Source: Bacteroidota bacterium
GTDB lineage: Bacteria > Bacteroidota > Bacteroidia > Cytophagales > Cytophagaceae
Direction of reading: 5' to 3'
Length of the DNA stretch: 64,000 nt
Assembly (NCBI GenBank): GCA_023428135.1
Contig: JAEYZG010000062.1
Location: 1 to 64,000, forward strand
The notes beneath the pieces were generated by a model. The model was not told where the DNA came from and ran no database searches. It saw nothing but the letters and a program-made list of their open reading frames with translations. Below are positions 52,584 to 61,866 of the stretch, piece by piece; position 1 is the first letter of the stretch; every line of letters starts with the position of its first letter. Both the position numbers and the translations under genes were made by a program.

Positions 52584-53063
52584 TTAAACAAGTGCCATAA
52601 ATATTTCCTCTGATATCTTATCAAGCCTGTTGTCCTGATCATATTCTTCATCCAGGCATTTCTGGAGTGTTTCACAATCATTTTTATAATCCAGAATCTT
52701 AGCGCAGGTAAGAGCACTTGAATAGGAAGCAATCTCCAGATGCTCAATTTTCTGTAAAATCATAGTGAGATTTGCAGCATTATCTTCTTTCTTTTGCAAG
52801 ACCAAAGCACACGCTTCTTCAAAAAGCTTTTCCATTGGCTCGGAAACTGAAGCCACGACCTTTGATTTTCCAAATCTTCTCATGATCCCGATACATCTGG
52901 AAAAATGCTTTTGAGTATCATACAAATGCTCCTTTATGGCTTCTCTTAATTCTTTATTAGTGGTATGCTTGAGAAGAATCGGCAATAGCTGAGCCTGCTT
53001 TTTTTCCATTGCATACAGCTCAGTGAGACGAGTCAGGTAAACTTTATCCAATCCTTTTTCCAT
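52584..53063 (-). CDS. ferritin-like DUF892 (YciE/YciF) stress protein
   Basis: 159 residues from the ATG at 53063; the longer frame needs a TTG. The pattern LDKVYLTRLTELYAMEKKQAQLLP, ELREAIKEHLYDTQKHFSRC, then SSALTCAKILDYKNDCETLQKCLDEEYDQDNRL, gives the four-helix ferritin-like layout of DUF892, with the carboxylate/His ligands in LxEL, E..E..H and E positions. These are stress-linked proteins; the metal and reaction are not established. It is monocistronic and convergent with the holin-like gene. Confidence 0.85.
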   Translation of the reverse strand: MEKGLDKVYLTRLTELYAMEKKQAQLLPILLKHTTNKELREAIKEHLYDTQKHFSRCIGIMRRFGKSKVVASVSEPMEKLFEEACALVLQKKEDNAANLTMILQKIEHLEIASYSSALTCAKILDYKNDCETLQKCLDEEYDQDNRLDKISEEIFMALV

Positions 53064-53282
53064 GGGCACCAATCCTATTCCGTTTATCTTAAATTAACAA
53101 TTAAACCATCCAGAGAAGGTTTTTGTTATTTGTGATATTACTATGTTTTAATTAGCTTATTCAAATATTAACCAATTTATCTCCTGACAATCATACAAAG
53201 TTAACAAGCAGATCATCAGTAGGTATCAGGATAACAGCCCTTTCAATTAAAAGAATAATCGTTAAAATCCGATTTTTAATTG

Positions 53283-53290
53283 TATCTTTG
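53283..53290 (+). promoter_or_regulatory. -7 promoter element of the DEAD-box helicase gene
   Basis: TATCTTTG followed by C matches TAnnTTTG well. It lies 65 bp before the ATG at 53356, leaving an untranslated leader of roughly 50-60 nt. I see no clear -33 TTTG. Confidence 0.6.
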
Positions 53291-53355
53291 CAGTTATTCC
53301 AAATTTCTTTGGAGTATTTTGAATAATTCTTTCTTTTATTTTGTTTCAATTTTCA

Positions 53356-55134
53356 ATGACAAAAATCAAATTTGATTCGCTGCCTCTTTCAGAAGAGACA
53401 CTCAAGGCATTAACAGAAATGGGCTTTGAAGAGGCATCACCAATCCAATCGCTTGCTATTCCAGTCGTACTTCAGGGAAAAGACGTAATCGGGCAGGCGC
53501 AAACGGGGACAGGGAAAACAGCAGCTTTCGGCATACCGGCTATAGAGCTTTGCGACCCTGCAATTAAATCCCCCCAGACCATCGTCCTATGTCCTACACG
53601 TGAACTTGCCGTACAGGTTAGCAATGAGTTAAAGAAAATTGCCAAGTTCAAGAAAGGTATTAACGTACTACCTATTTTCGGTGGAGAGTCTTTTGAAAGA
53701 CAGGCTACTGCACTAAAGAGAGGCGTACAGATTGTAGTCGGAACTCCAGGTAGAGTAATCGACCACTTAACTAGAAAAACGTTGTCACTTCAAAGCATAA
53801 AACAAGTTATTCTTGACGAAGCTGATGAAATGCTGAACATGGGATTTGTTGAAGATTTGGAAAGAATACTATCTTCTATTCCAAAAGAAAGACAAACAAT
53901 CCTTTTCTCTGCTACAATGGCAGAGCCTATCATGAAACTGACAAGAAAGTATCAGACTAATCCCGAACTTGTAAAAGTTGTAGGAAAAGAACTTACTGTC
54001 GATTCTATTGAGCAATTTTTCTACGACATCTCTGACAATCAAAAAGTATTATTGCTTAAGCATCTTGTAGAAATTCACCAGGTAAAACTTGCTCTTGTTT
54101 TCTGCAATACGAAGAGAGCCGTTGATGAACTTGTTGAAGAAATGCAGAAACATGGTCTGAAAGCTGAAGGGCTTCACGGCGATCTTAGCCAGAATCAGCG
54201 TAACCATGTAATGGGAAAATTCAGAAATTATACATTGAACCTGCTTGTAGCTACAGACGTTGCAGCAAGAGGTATAGATGTAAATGGAGTCGATGCTGTA
54301 TTCAATTATGATGTTCCTCTTGATAACGAATTTTACGTCCACAGAATAGGGAGAACAGGTAGGGCAGGCAATACCGGAAAGTCATTCACTTTCGTATCCA
54401 GTGGCAAAGACTTTTTAAGACTAAAAGACATTCAGAACTATTGTAAAGTTAAAATAGCAAGAGGTACACTTCCTACAGGAGAAGAAATTCTGAAATTGAA
54501 AAAACAGAATTTGTTCGATCAGATCTCCTCCCTATTAACTCAGGGAGTTCCTGATTTTTATTCATCAGTAGCTGAAGAGTTTAATGGGACAGGTATTTCT
54601 AACGAAATGCTTTCTGCAGCTCTTGTAAGAATTGCTTTGGGAACTGTTGAAGAACTTAAGGATGATCGCAGAAGAGACGGCCGATCTGACAGAAATTCAA
54701 GAGGCGATAGAGATAGATCTGACAGAGGTTTCAGAGGTGATAGAGACAGAGACAGAGGACCAAGAGGTGATAGAGACAGAAGTTCTAGAGACAGATTTGA
54801 CAGAGGTTCCAGAGGTGATAGATTCGAAAGAGGCTCCAGAAGTGAAAGATCTGACAGAGGTCCAAGAGAGGATAGAAATAACGGAGAGAAAATGGTAAGA
54901 CTTTTCATCAATCTTGGAAAAAAAGACAGAATCAGTCCTGGTGATATTGTAGGCGCATTCGCATCAAATTCATCTATACAGGGAAAATCAATTGGAAGTA
55001 TTGATATCTATGACAGTTATTCTTTTATTGAGGTCCCTGAAGCTAAAGTTGATGTTGTGATGAGTTCAATGGACAACAATAAAATCAAAGGCAAAACAGT
55101 AAACCTTGAACTAGCAAGTAAAAGGAGAGCTTAA
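53356..55134 (+). CDS. DEAD-box RNA helicase with Arg/Asp-rich linker and DbpA-type RNA-binding domain
   Basis: 592 residues from the ATG at 53356; the frame's earlier TTG is less likely. The helicase core has Q-motif GFEEASPIQ, AQTGTGKT, PTRELA, TPGRVID, DEAD, SAT, and HRIGRTGRAG. Residues about 440-515 are a low-complexity linker of RGDRDR/SDRG repeats, probably disordered and RNA-binding. The last ~80 residues (VRLFINLGKKDRISPGDIVGAF ... SIDIYDSYSFIEV) form a DbpA C-terminal RRM. It is expected in ribosome assembly or cold-shock RNA unfolding. rsmE starts 3 bp after the stop, giving an RNA-processing pair. Confidence 0.92.
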   Translation: MTKIKFDSLPLSEETLKALTEMGFEEASPIQSLAIPVVLQGKDVIGQAQTGTGKTAAFGIPAIELCDPAIKSPQTIVLCPTRELAVQVSNELKKIAKFKKGINVLPIFGGESFERQATALKRGVQIVVGTPGRVIDHLTRKTLSLQSIKQVILDEADEMLNMGFVEDLERILSSIPKERQTILFSATMAEPIMKLTRKYQTNPELVKVVGKELTVDSIEQFFYDISDNQKVLLLKHLVEIHQVKLALVFCNTKRAVDELVEEMQKHGLKAEGLHGDLSQNQRNHVMGKFRNYTLNLLVATDVAARGIDVNGVDAVFNYDVPLDNEFYVHRIGRTGRAGNTGKSFTFVSSGKDFLRLKDIQNYCKVKIARGTLPTGEEILKLKKQNLFDQISSLLTQGVPDFYSSVAEEFNGTGISNEMLSAALVRIALGTVEELKDDRRRDGRSDRNSRGDRDRSDRGFRGDRDRDRGPRGDRDRSSRDRFDRGSRGDRFERGSRSERSDRGPREDRNNGEKMVRLFINLGKKDRISPGDIVGAFASNSSIQGKSIGSIDIYDSYSFIEVPEAKVDVVMSSMDNNKIKGKTVNLELASKRRA

Positions 55135-55137
55135 TCA

Positions 55138-55839
55138 ATGCATTTATTTTATTTGCCCGGATTTGCTCCCGGAGAAATAAATGAATTACCGGAAGATGAG
55201 TCAAAACATGCTTTAAAAGTATTGCGACTTTCTTCCGGTGATAAAATTGAAGTAACTGACGGCAAAGGTTCAGTCTATCTTTGCGAAGTTAAAGATTCAG
55301 GGAATAAAGCATGTCGCTTTAAAATCCTATCACAAACCACCAGCAAACCCAAAGACTACTATATCCACGTCGCCATTGCTCCCACCAAAAATGCAGACAG
55401 GATAGAGTGGTTTGTAGAAAAATGTATAGAAATAGGCATTGATGAAATAAGCTTTATTCAATGTTCCCGTTCTGAAAGAAAAAATATCAATCTGGATAGA
55501 ATTGAAAAAATTGCAGTCAGTGCGCTGAAACAGTCACAGACAACAATATTTCCAGTATTAAATCCATTGATTTCTTTTAAGTCCTTTATTGAAAGTTGCA
55601 AAGACGATCATAAGTTCATTGGATACCTTTCAGATGAACATAAAGAACTTCTTCAAAAAATAGCACCAACCAATTCAAGATACTGCATTTTAATAGGACC
55701 TGAGGGAGATTTTACACAGGATGAAGTCTCACTTGCTTTTAAAAACAATTTTAAACCTGCATCTTTGGGGAACAGCAGGTTAAGAACCGAAACAGCAGGA
55801 ATTGCAGCTTGTCATATTTTTAACATTATCAACAGCTAA
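55138..55839 (+). CDS. rsmE: 16S rRNA (uracil-1498-N3)-methyltransferase
   Basis: A 233-residue SPOUT methyltransferase that modifies U1498 of 16S rRNA. The N-terminal PUA-like domain has HALKVLRLSSGDKIEVTDG. The SPOUT domain has RIEWFVEKCIEIGIDEI, CSRSERKNINLDR, SALKQSQ, the SAM-binding ILIGPEGDFTQDE and the trefoil-knot LGNSRLRTETAGIAA. It starts 3 bp after the helicase gene and is followed 5 bp later by the DUF4159 gene, so all three are likely cotranscribed. Confidence 0.94.
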   Translation: MHLFYLPGFAPGEINELPEDESKHALKVLRLSSGDKIEVTDGKGSVYLCEVKDSGNKACRFKILSQTTSKPKDYYIHVAIAPTKNADRIEWFVEKCIEIGIDEISFIQCSRSERKNINLDRIEKIAVSALKQSQTTIFPVLNPLISFKSFIESCKDDHKFIGYLSDEHKELLQKIAPTNSRYCILIGPEGDFTQDEVSLAFKNNFKPASLGNSRLRTETAGIAACHIFNIINS

Positions 55840-55844
55840 ATACA

Positions 55845-56516
55845 ATGAAAAAAATATTTCGATTATCCCTTTTACTGCTTTCTTCTATTCTCATTTTCAA
55901 TTTTACTTTCGCACAACAGCCTTCATTTAAAATAGCAAAGTTGAAGTATAATGGAGGTGGCGACTGGTATGCCAACAAAACTTCTCTGCCTAATCTGATA
56001 AAATTTTGCAATCAGCAATTAAAATTAAATCTATATCAGGAAGAAGATGTAGTTGAAGTAGGCAGTCCTGAGCTTTTCTCCTACCCTTTTGTACACATGA
56101 CGGGGCATGGTAATGTGGTCTTTTCAAGACAGGAAGCTGAAAATCTCAGAACCTATCTTACAGGAGGAGGTTTCCTTCACATTGATGATAATTATGGGAT
56201 GGATAAATTCATAAGACTGGAAATGAAAAAAGTTTTCCCAGAACTGGATTTTGTTGAATTACCTTTTAATCACCCAATTTACCACCAAAAGTTCGAGTTC
56301 AATAATGGTTTGCCGAAAATTCATGAGCATGATAACAAGCCCCCCAAAGGCTACGGTATAATTTTTGAAGGAAAGCTTGTCTGCTTTTATACCTATGAAA
56401 CTGATCTTGGCAATGGCTGGGAAGACCAGGTTATTTACAATGATCCGGAAGAAAAAAGGCAAAAGGCACTCCAAATGGGAGCAAATATTATCTCATTTGC
56501 ATTAACATCCTTTTAA
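55845..56516 (+). CDS. secreted DUF4159 protein
   Basis: A 223-residue protein with a signal peptide (KKIFRLSLLLLSSILIFNFTFAQQ). The mature part matches DUF4159: FKIAKLKYNGGGDWYANKTSLPNLIKF, FVHMTGHGNVVFS, and GGGFLHIDDNYGMD, with an acidic YNDPEEKRQ near the end. The fold resembles glutamine-amidotransferase-like domains, without an obvious catalytic triad. In other Bacteroidota it is usually a single gene of this size. Function is unknown; the periplasm is the expected location. Confidence 0.82.
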   Translation: MKKIFRLSLLLLSSILIFNFTFAQQPSFKIAKLKYNGGGDWYANKTSLPNLIKFCNQQLKLNLYQEEDVVEVGSPELFSYPFVHMTGHGNVVFSRQEAENLRTYLTGGGFLHIDDNYGMDKFIRLEMKKVFPELDFVELPFNHPIYHQKFEFNNGLPKIHEHDNKPPKGYGIIFEGKLVCFYTYETDLGNGWEDQVIYNDPEEKRQKALQMGANIISFALTSF

Positions 56517-56674
56517 CTAACGAGTTAATTATAAAAAAAAGGAATTCACCGCATAATTAGGCAAACAATTATCCTTCTTTATGGATTTTTTGCTTAACTT
56601 GCGATGTATTCAATAATTCCCAATACACCATGGGAGCTTATTAAATAATAATTACAAAACAATCAATCTAATCA

Positions 56675-57415
56675 ATGTACATAGTTCTCACATTCTTTAT
56701 TATTCACTGGTATCTCTCTCTGTTTAGTCAGACATTCTTCCTGCACAGGTATAGTGCACATAAGATGTTTACGATGTCCCCATTCTGGGAGAAATTCTTT
56801 TATCTCCTTACCTATCTATCACAAGGTTCTTCTTACCTGAACCCAAGAGCATATGCAGTGTTACACCGCATGCACCATGCTTATAGTGATACCCCTAAAG
56901 ATCCTCACTCTCCACATCATACCAAAAACCTTTTGACTATGATGGTTAAGACGAAAGATACCTACAATGATGTCCTTAATCACAGAGGAGACATTGAAGA
57001 AAAATTTCAGAAAGATGTACCTACTTGGAAATTCATAGATACTTTAGGTGATATGTGGGCCTCAAGAATTGTCTGGGGAGTTGCATATGCTTTATTTTAC
57101 ATTTGGGTTTCTCCTCCATGGTTCATGTTCTTGTTATTGCCAATTCACTTTTTGATGGGCCCTGTTCATGGTGCCATTGTAAACTGGAGCGGTCACAAAT
57201 ACGGTTACTCAAATTTTGACAACAACGATAAATCAAAAAACAGCCTTTTTATAGACTTCCTTCTTGGCGGTGAGTTATTTCAGAACAACCACCATAAATA
57301 TGCTGCAAGAGCAAACTTTGCAATGAAATGGTTTGAATTTGATCCTACCTATCCTGTTATCAGAATCCTGTCCTTCTGCAGAATAATAAAGTTAAGTAAA
57401 ACAGCTATGGCTTAA
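56675..57415 (+). CDS. fatty acid desaturase (acyl-CoA desaturase type)
   Basis: A 246-residue membrane di-iron enzyme. The histidine boxes are HRYSAH (24-29), HRMHH (64-68) and QNNHHKYA (about 206-213), with NWSGHKYG between, which fits the delta-9-type desaturase fold. Hydrophobic segments at IVLTFFIIHWYLSLF and FMFLLLPIHFLMG anchor it in the membrane. It introduces a cis double bond into fatty acyl chains, probably for membrane fluidity. It is monocistronic, with a strong terminator after it. Confidence 0.9.
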   Translation: MYIVLTFFIIHWYLSLFSQTFFLHRYSAHKMFTMSPFWEKFFYLLTYLSQGSSYLNPRAYAVLHRMHHAYSDTPKDPHSPHHTKNLLTMMVKTKDTYNDVLNHRGDIEEKFQKDVPTWKFIDTLGDMWASRIVWGVAYALFYIWVSPPWFMFLLLPIHFLMGPVHGAIVNWSGHKYGYSNFDNNDKSKNSLFIDFLLGGELFQNNHHKYAARANFAMKWFEFDPTYPVIRILSFCRIIKLSKTAMA

Positions 57416-57443
57416 AACTTAATCTTTTAAAAGTTATAAAATG

Positions 57444-57484
57444 AAAAAACTCCCGGAGTCATAAACTTCGGGAGTTTTTTCATT
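57444..57484 (+). terminator. rho-independent terminator after the desaturase gene
   Basis: Perfect 12-bp arms AAAAAACTCCCG (57444-57455) and CGGGAGTTTTTT (57469-57480) around a 13-nt loop, followed by CATTTT. Confidence 0.88.
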
Positions 57485-57721
57485 TTACAGATGCCTATTA
57501 ACTAATTAAATAACAATATTTTTACACCAAAATTTAACAATAGAATAACCTTAGTCAAATATTCGGGAACGTCTTGACTGAGAAAATATTCACTACTTAT
57601 CCCCAGCCGATGAACGTTTTTGTTGATAATCCTGTTGAGAAAAACGGTTCTCCGCACTACTATATATCCGTTAGTATCCTGTAATTTTAAACTTCCATAA
57701 TTCCAAAAAATGGGTTAATTC
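57485..57721. other. intergenic before smc, no gene seen
   Basis: About 240 bases that must hold the smc promoter. I see no clear -7 element, RNA or repeat-family member. Confidence 0.4.
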
Positions 57722-60700
57722 ATGCAGTTAAGCAAATTAGAGATCAAAGGATTCAAGAGTTTTGGTGATAAAGTAACCATCAATTTTGATGAAGGTATTA
57801 CAGGTATTGTTGGGCCAAATGGCTGTGGAAAATCAAATGTAGTTGATGCTATAAGATGGGTTTTAGGTGAACAAAAGACCAAGGCGCTCCGCTCTGAAAA
57901 AATGGAGAATGTGATCTTTAACGGTACCAAATCTCGGAAGCCTCTCCAAATGGCTGAAGTTTCGCTTACTTTTAATAATACAAAAAATCTCCTTCCTACA
58001 GAATATTCTCATGTTACCATCACCCGAAGATATTACAGATCTGGTGAAAGTGAATATTTGCTGAATGGGGTTACCTGCCGTCTTAAAGATATTACCAACC
58101 TTTTCCTCGATACTGGTATCGGTTCTGATAGTTATGCCATCATTGAATTAAAAATGGTGGATGATATACTTAATGATAAAGACAACTCCAGAAGGACATT
58201 ATTTGAGGAAGCTGCAGGTATATCTAAGTTTAAGGTAAGAAAGAAACAAAGCCTTAAAAAGTTAGAAGATACAGACAAAGACCTTGAACGCGTTGATGAT
58301 CTTCTCTTTGAAATCAATAAGAATCTGAAATCCTTAGAAAAACAGGCTAAACAGACAGAAAAATACTTTCAGGTAAAAGAACAATATAAGCAAGTTAGTA
58401 TTGATCTTGCGAAGGTCACCATTCAGGGCCAGAGAGAAGATTTTTTATCACTTCAGAAACAACTTGAGGAAGAAACGGATAAAAGAATAGGATACAATAC
58501 TCAAATAGCAGAAAAAGAAGGTGGAGTTGAAAAAGAAAAAGCAGAGCTTGTAAACAGAGAAAAAACACTTGCCTCCAGACAAAAAACTCTGAATGAACAT
58601 GTTAATAAAATAAGAAATTACGAAAGTGATAAGAAAATAAAGCACGAAAGGCTTTCTTTCCTGAATGACAAGAATAATAACCTTCGTGAACAAATAGAGC
58701 AGGACAAGAAGAGCAATGAGAGAGCAGAATTCAGCATTTCCAGTCTTCAGGCAGAAGCCGAAACTGCTGAGAAAATAATGGCTGAAATCGAGGTTAAAGT
58801 CCAGGCTTATAAAGAAGAATACGAAAATCAGAAAGCGAATACAAGTCGATTACAGGAAGAACTTTCGGTATTAAGTGGGCAACTGCGAAAAAAACAGGAA
58901 GAAGTATTTCATTTAAATAAAAACATTGAGATATACCAGATTCAGGCTAGCTCATTGAAGCAGGAACTTGAGAAAACTACCTCAGATTCATCCGCACATT
59001 CAGCAAGTCTTGCAGATTTTGAAAGCAAAGTTCAAGAGATTTCAGAGGAACTTGAATCCAAAAATCTGAAACTTGAAAAACTTGAAAATCAAGAAAGTAC
59101 CCTTCAGGAAGAAATTACTCAGCTTGAAAAGGAAATCGAAACCATAAAGGATCAAATCACTCAAATCAACAGAAAGCTCGACTCTAAACAGAACGAGTAT
59201 AGCCTTACTAAATCTCTTGTTGATAATCTTGAAGGTTTTCCAGAAGCAATAAAGTTCCTGAAAAAGAACTCTCACTGGGGAAAAGAGGCCCCTCTCCTTT
59301 CAGATATTCTTACCTGTGAAGATCAATACAGAGTATCAATAGAAAACTATCTGGAGCCTTTCATGAACTACTATGTTGTTGAGAACGAGGCACAGGCTGT
59401 ACAGGCGGTTAATCTCTTAAGCGATGCAGCAAAAGGAAGAGCCAATTTTTTTGTGCTTTCCACCTTTGAAAATTTCAACTCTGCTCCCACCAAGTCATTT
59501 GACCATTGCAAAGCGGCCAAAGACATCATAGAGTTTGACCCGAAATATAAACACCTGGTATCATTTATACTTGACAATGTATACATCATTACCAATAATC
59601 AGGAAGAACTTCCTCAAGATGGTGATGTTATTTTCATTACTCAGAATGGAAAACTCACTAAGAGAAGATTTAGCATTTCCGGAGGTTCTGTAGGGTTATT
59701 TGAAGGAAAAAGAATCGGACGTGCCAAAAATCTTGAAAAGCTTCAACAAGAAATCAAAGAGCTTTCTGCAGAACTTGATGAGTTAAAATTTAATCTGGAG
59801 AAAAAGCAAAGAGAACTTTTCAAATTCAAGGAAAGCACTTTAAAAGCAAGTATAGAAGAGCTTAAAAAAGAAATCAACCTTACAAGCCAGAACTATATAT
59901 CTGTAAAAACTAAACTTGAGCAGTTTACAGAAATGATCAATAGCAATTCTCTGAAAAGAGATGATATTATTGATAAAATAGAAAAGCTGGAAGATGATAT
60001 TCAAGATGCCAAACCAAGAGCAGAAGAAGCAAAATCTCTTCTGTCAGATCTTGAAAGCAGGCTACAGGAGCTGAATGAAGATCTGGTAATACAAAATGAA
60101 CAACTCACCAATAAGAGTTCTATTTTCAACCAGGAAAATATTATTTATCATCAGCAGAAAAACAAAATTTCAAGCCTTCTCCAGGAAATTGAATACAAAC
60201 AGGCTGCTTATGATAACAGCAAACAAAGGATAGAAAAAAACCTTGACGATGCCTCTAAAACAGAGGAAGAGATAAGTATACTCCTCGAGAGAGCTGAGGT
60301 CAGTGACGATGAGCTTGTCGAGTTCTACAAGGAAAAAGAAGCTATAGAACAAGGTGTCAATGAAGCTGAAAAAGAATATTACGGCGCAAGGGCATTCATT
60401 GACGAATTAGAAAAAGAATCCAGGGATTTAAGGAGATTACGTGACAGCTGTGATGTGCTCCTTTTGGACATTCAAACAAGACTAAACGATAATAAGCTAA
60501 GTCTTAGCTCTATCAAAGAAAGATTATCTGTTGAATTTAATATAGATATAGATGAACTTCTTTCTCAGGATAGTAATGTTGAAGCAAACGAGGAAGAGCT
60601 AAAACAAAAAGTAGTTCAAATAAAAAACTCTCTTGATAAAATGGGTCCAATAAATCCAATGGCGATGGAAGCATATCAGGAAATTCAGGAGAGACATAAG

Positions 60701-61246
60701 TTTATAAGTGAACAAAAAGACGACCTGACTAAAGCCAAGGATTCATTATTGCAAACGATCAATGAAATTGACTCAGTTGCAAAAGACACCTTCATGGAAG
60801 CTTATGATAAAATCAGAGAAAACTTTGTACGCGTTTTCAGGTCTCTATTTTCAGAAGAGGACAGTTGCGATCTTAAGCTGGAGCATCCTGACAATCCGCT
60901 TGAATCTTCTATAGATATTATAGCAAAACCAAAAGGTAAGAGACCGTTGACTATAAATCAGTTGTCTGGCGGTGAAAAAACACTTACTGCAATATCACTA
61001 TTGTTCGCCATCTATCTGATTAAACCGGCACCATTCTGTATTTTTGATGAGGTAGATGCACCACTTGATGATGCCAACATAGACAAGTTTAATAATATAA
61101 TCAGAAAGTTCTCTCAAGAATCACAGTTTATTATTGTGACACACAACAAAAGAACAATGTCTAGTACTGATATTATTTATGGAATTACAATGGTTGAACA
61201 GGGCGTATCAAGGCTAGTGCCGGTGGATTTGAGATCTTTAGCATAA
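57722..61246 (+). CDS. smc: chromosome segregation protein SMC
   Basis: An 1174-residue condensin ATPase, the full family length. The N-terminal Walker A is GPNGCGKSN (31-39), followed by DAIRWVLGEQ. Two long coiled-coil arms (about 165-500 and 670-1010) flank the hinge (about 500-660, with PLLSDILTCEDQYRVSIENYLE). The C-terminal head has the ABC signature QLSGGEKTLTAISLLFAIY (about 1080) and Walker B FCIFDEVDAPLDD. It forms dimers that load on DNA to compact and segregate chromosomes. No scpA or scpB gene is adjacent. It converges on the response-regulator gene with 14 bp between the stops. Confidence 0.96.
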   Translation: MQLSKLEIKGFKSFGDKVTINFDEGITGIVGPNGCGKSNVVDAIRWVLGEQKTKALRSEKMENVIFNGTKSRKPLQMAEVSLTFNNTKNLLPTEYSHVTITRRYYRSGESEYLLNGVTCRLKDITNLFLDTGIGSDSYAIIELKMVDDILNDKDNSRRTLFEEAAGISKFKVRKKQSLKKLEDTDKDLERVDDLLFEINKNLKSLEKQAKQTEKYFQVKEQYKQVSIDLAKVTIQGQREDFLSLQKQLEEETDKRIGYNTQIAEKEGGVEKEKAELVNREKTLASRQKTLNEHVNKIRNYESDKKIKHERLSFLNDKNNNLREQIEQDKKSNERAEFSISSLQAEAETAEKIMAEIEVKVQAYKEEYENQKANTSRLQEELSVLSGQLRKKQEEVFHLNKNIEIYQIQASSLKQELEKTTSDSSAHSASLADFESKVQEISEELESKNLKLEKLENQESTLQEEITQLEKEIETIKDQITQINRKLDSKQNEYSLTKSLVDNLEGFPEAIKFLKKNSHWGKEAPLLSDILTCEDQYRVSIENYLEPFMNYYVVENEAQAVQAVNLLSDAAKGRANFFVLSTFENFNSAPTKSFDHCKAAKDIIEFDPKYKHLVSFILDNVYIITNNQEELPQDGDVIFITQNGKLTKRRFSISGGSVGLFEGKRIGRAKNLEKLQQEIKELSAELDELKFNLEKKQRELFKFKESTLKASIEELKKEINLTSQNYISVKTKLEQFTEMINSNSLKRDDIIDKIEKLEDDIQDAKPRAEEAKSLLSDLESRLQELNEDLVIQNEQLTNKSSIFNQENIIYHQQKNKISSLLQEIEYKQAAYDNSKQRIEKNLDDASKTEEEISILLERAEVSDDELVEFYKEKEAIEQGVNEAEKEYYGARAFIDELEKESRDLRRLRDSCDVLLLDIQTRLNDNKLSLSSIKERLSVEFNIDIDELLSQDSNVEANEEELKQKVVQIKNSLDKMGPINPMAMEAYQEIQERHKFISEQKDDLTKAKDSLLQTINEIDSVAKDTFMEAYDKIRENFVRVFRSLFSEEDSCDLKLEHPDNPLESSIDIIAKPKGKRPLTINQLSGGEKTLTAISLLFAIYLIKPAPFCIFDEVDAPLDDANIDKFNNIIRKFSQESQFIIVTHNKRTMSSTDIIYGITMVEQGVSRLVPVDLRSLA

Positions 61247-61260
61247 AATGAAAAAGTCTT

Positions 61261-61722
61261 TTAAGAAATCAGCTTCTGACGAAGGTAAAACTCCAGTTGC
61301 TGGTTTGCCCTTAAAAGGCTTTTAACCAACTCCTTGTTTTCCATTTTTAAACGAAATACTTCGTAGGCTTTCTCAATGATAATTTTTAAATGCTGCTCCT
61401 CCCAGGGCTTACTTATATATTGGTAGATATGGCCTTTATTTACCGCATCTATAACAGCCTGAAGATCTGAATATCCCGTTAACAAGATTCTGATTGGGTC
61501 AGGATAAGTTTCAATTATTGAAGAAAGAAATTCAACACCCGTCATTACCGGCATTCTTTGATCTGTAATAATTATCTCAATTTTTTCACTTTCAAGAATT
61601 TTCCTTCCCTCCTCAGCAGATTCAGCTATAAATATCTTAAAATACGGTCTGAAAGTGGCCTTGAAAGCTGTTAAATTATTTTTTTCATCGTCTATATATA
61701 GAATCCGTATCTTATCTTCCAT
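61261..61722 (-). CDS. stand-alone response regulator (REC domain)
   Basis: 153 residues: a complete receiver domain with acidic pocket Asp11-Asp12, phospho-acceptor Asp54 in IITDQRMPVMTG, Thr82 in LLTGYSD and Lys105 in YISKPWEE. The TDQRMP form is typical of receivers in RpfG-type or hybrid-kinase systems. A ~30-residue helical tail follows (MENKELVKSLLRANQQLEFYL), with no effector domain, so it likely signals by protein contact. No kinase gene is adjacent. It diverges from the ThiF-nitroreductase fusion, 144 bp apart. Confidence 0.9.
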   Translation of the reverse strand: MEDKIRILYIDDEKNNLTAFKATFRPYFKIFIAESAEEGRKILESEKIEIIITDQRMPVMTGVEFLSSIIETYPDPIRILLTGYSDLQAVIDAVNKGHIYQYISKPWEEQHLKIIIEKAYEVFRLKMENKELVKSLLRANQQLEFYLRQKLIS

Positions 61723-61866
61723 ATTTTTTTTGAAAAGTTTTTACGCAAAAACAAACGTATTTGTTGAAAAATTCCTTATTAAAGATATCTTAAATTGAAT
61801 CAAGTAAAAAGATAACCAATAATTATCTTTTTTTCGTAAAAGTACTCTTAGCTAAATATTTCTCAG

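Noticed and set aside
54558..54911. An antisense open frame in the helicase gene
   Set aside because: It is the shadow of the RGD/SDRG repeat linker, which leaves other frames free of stops.
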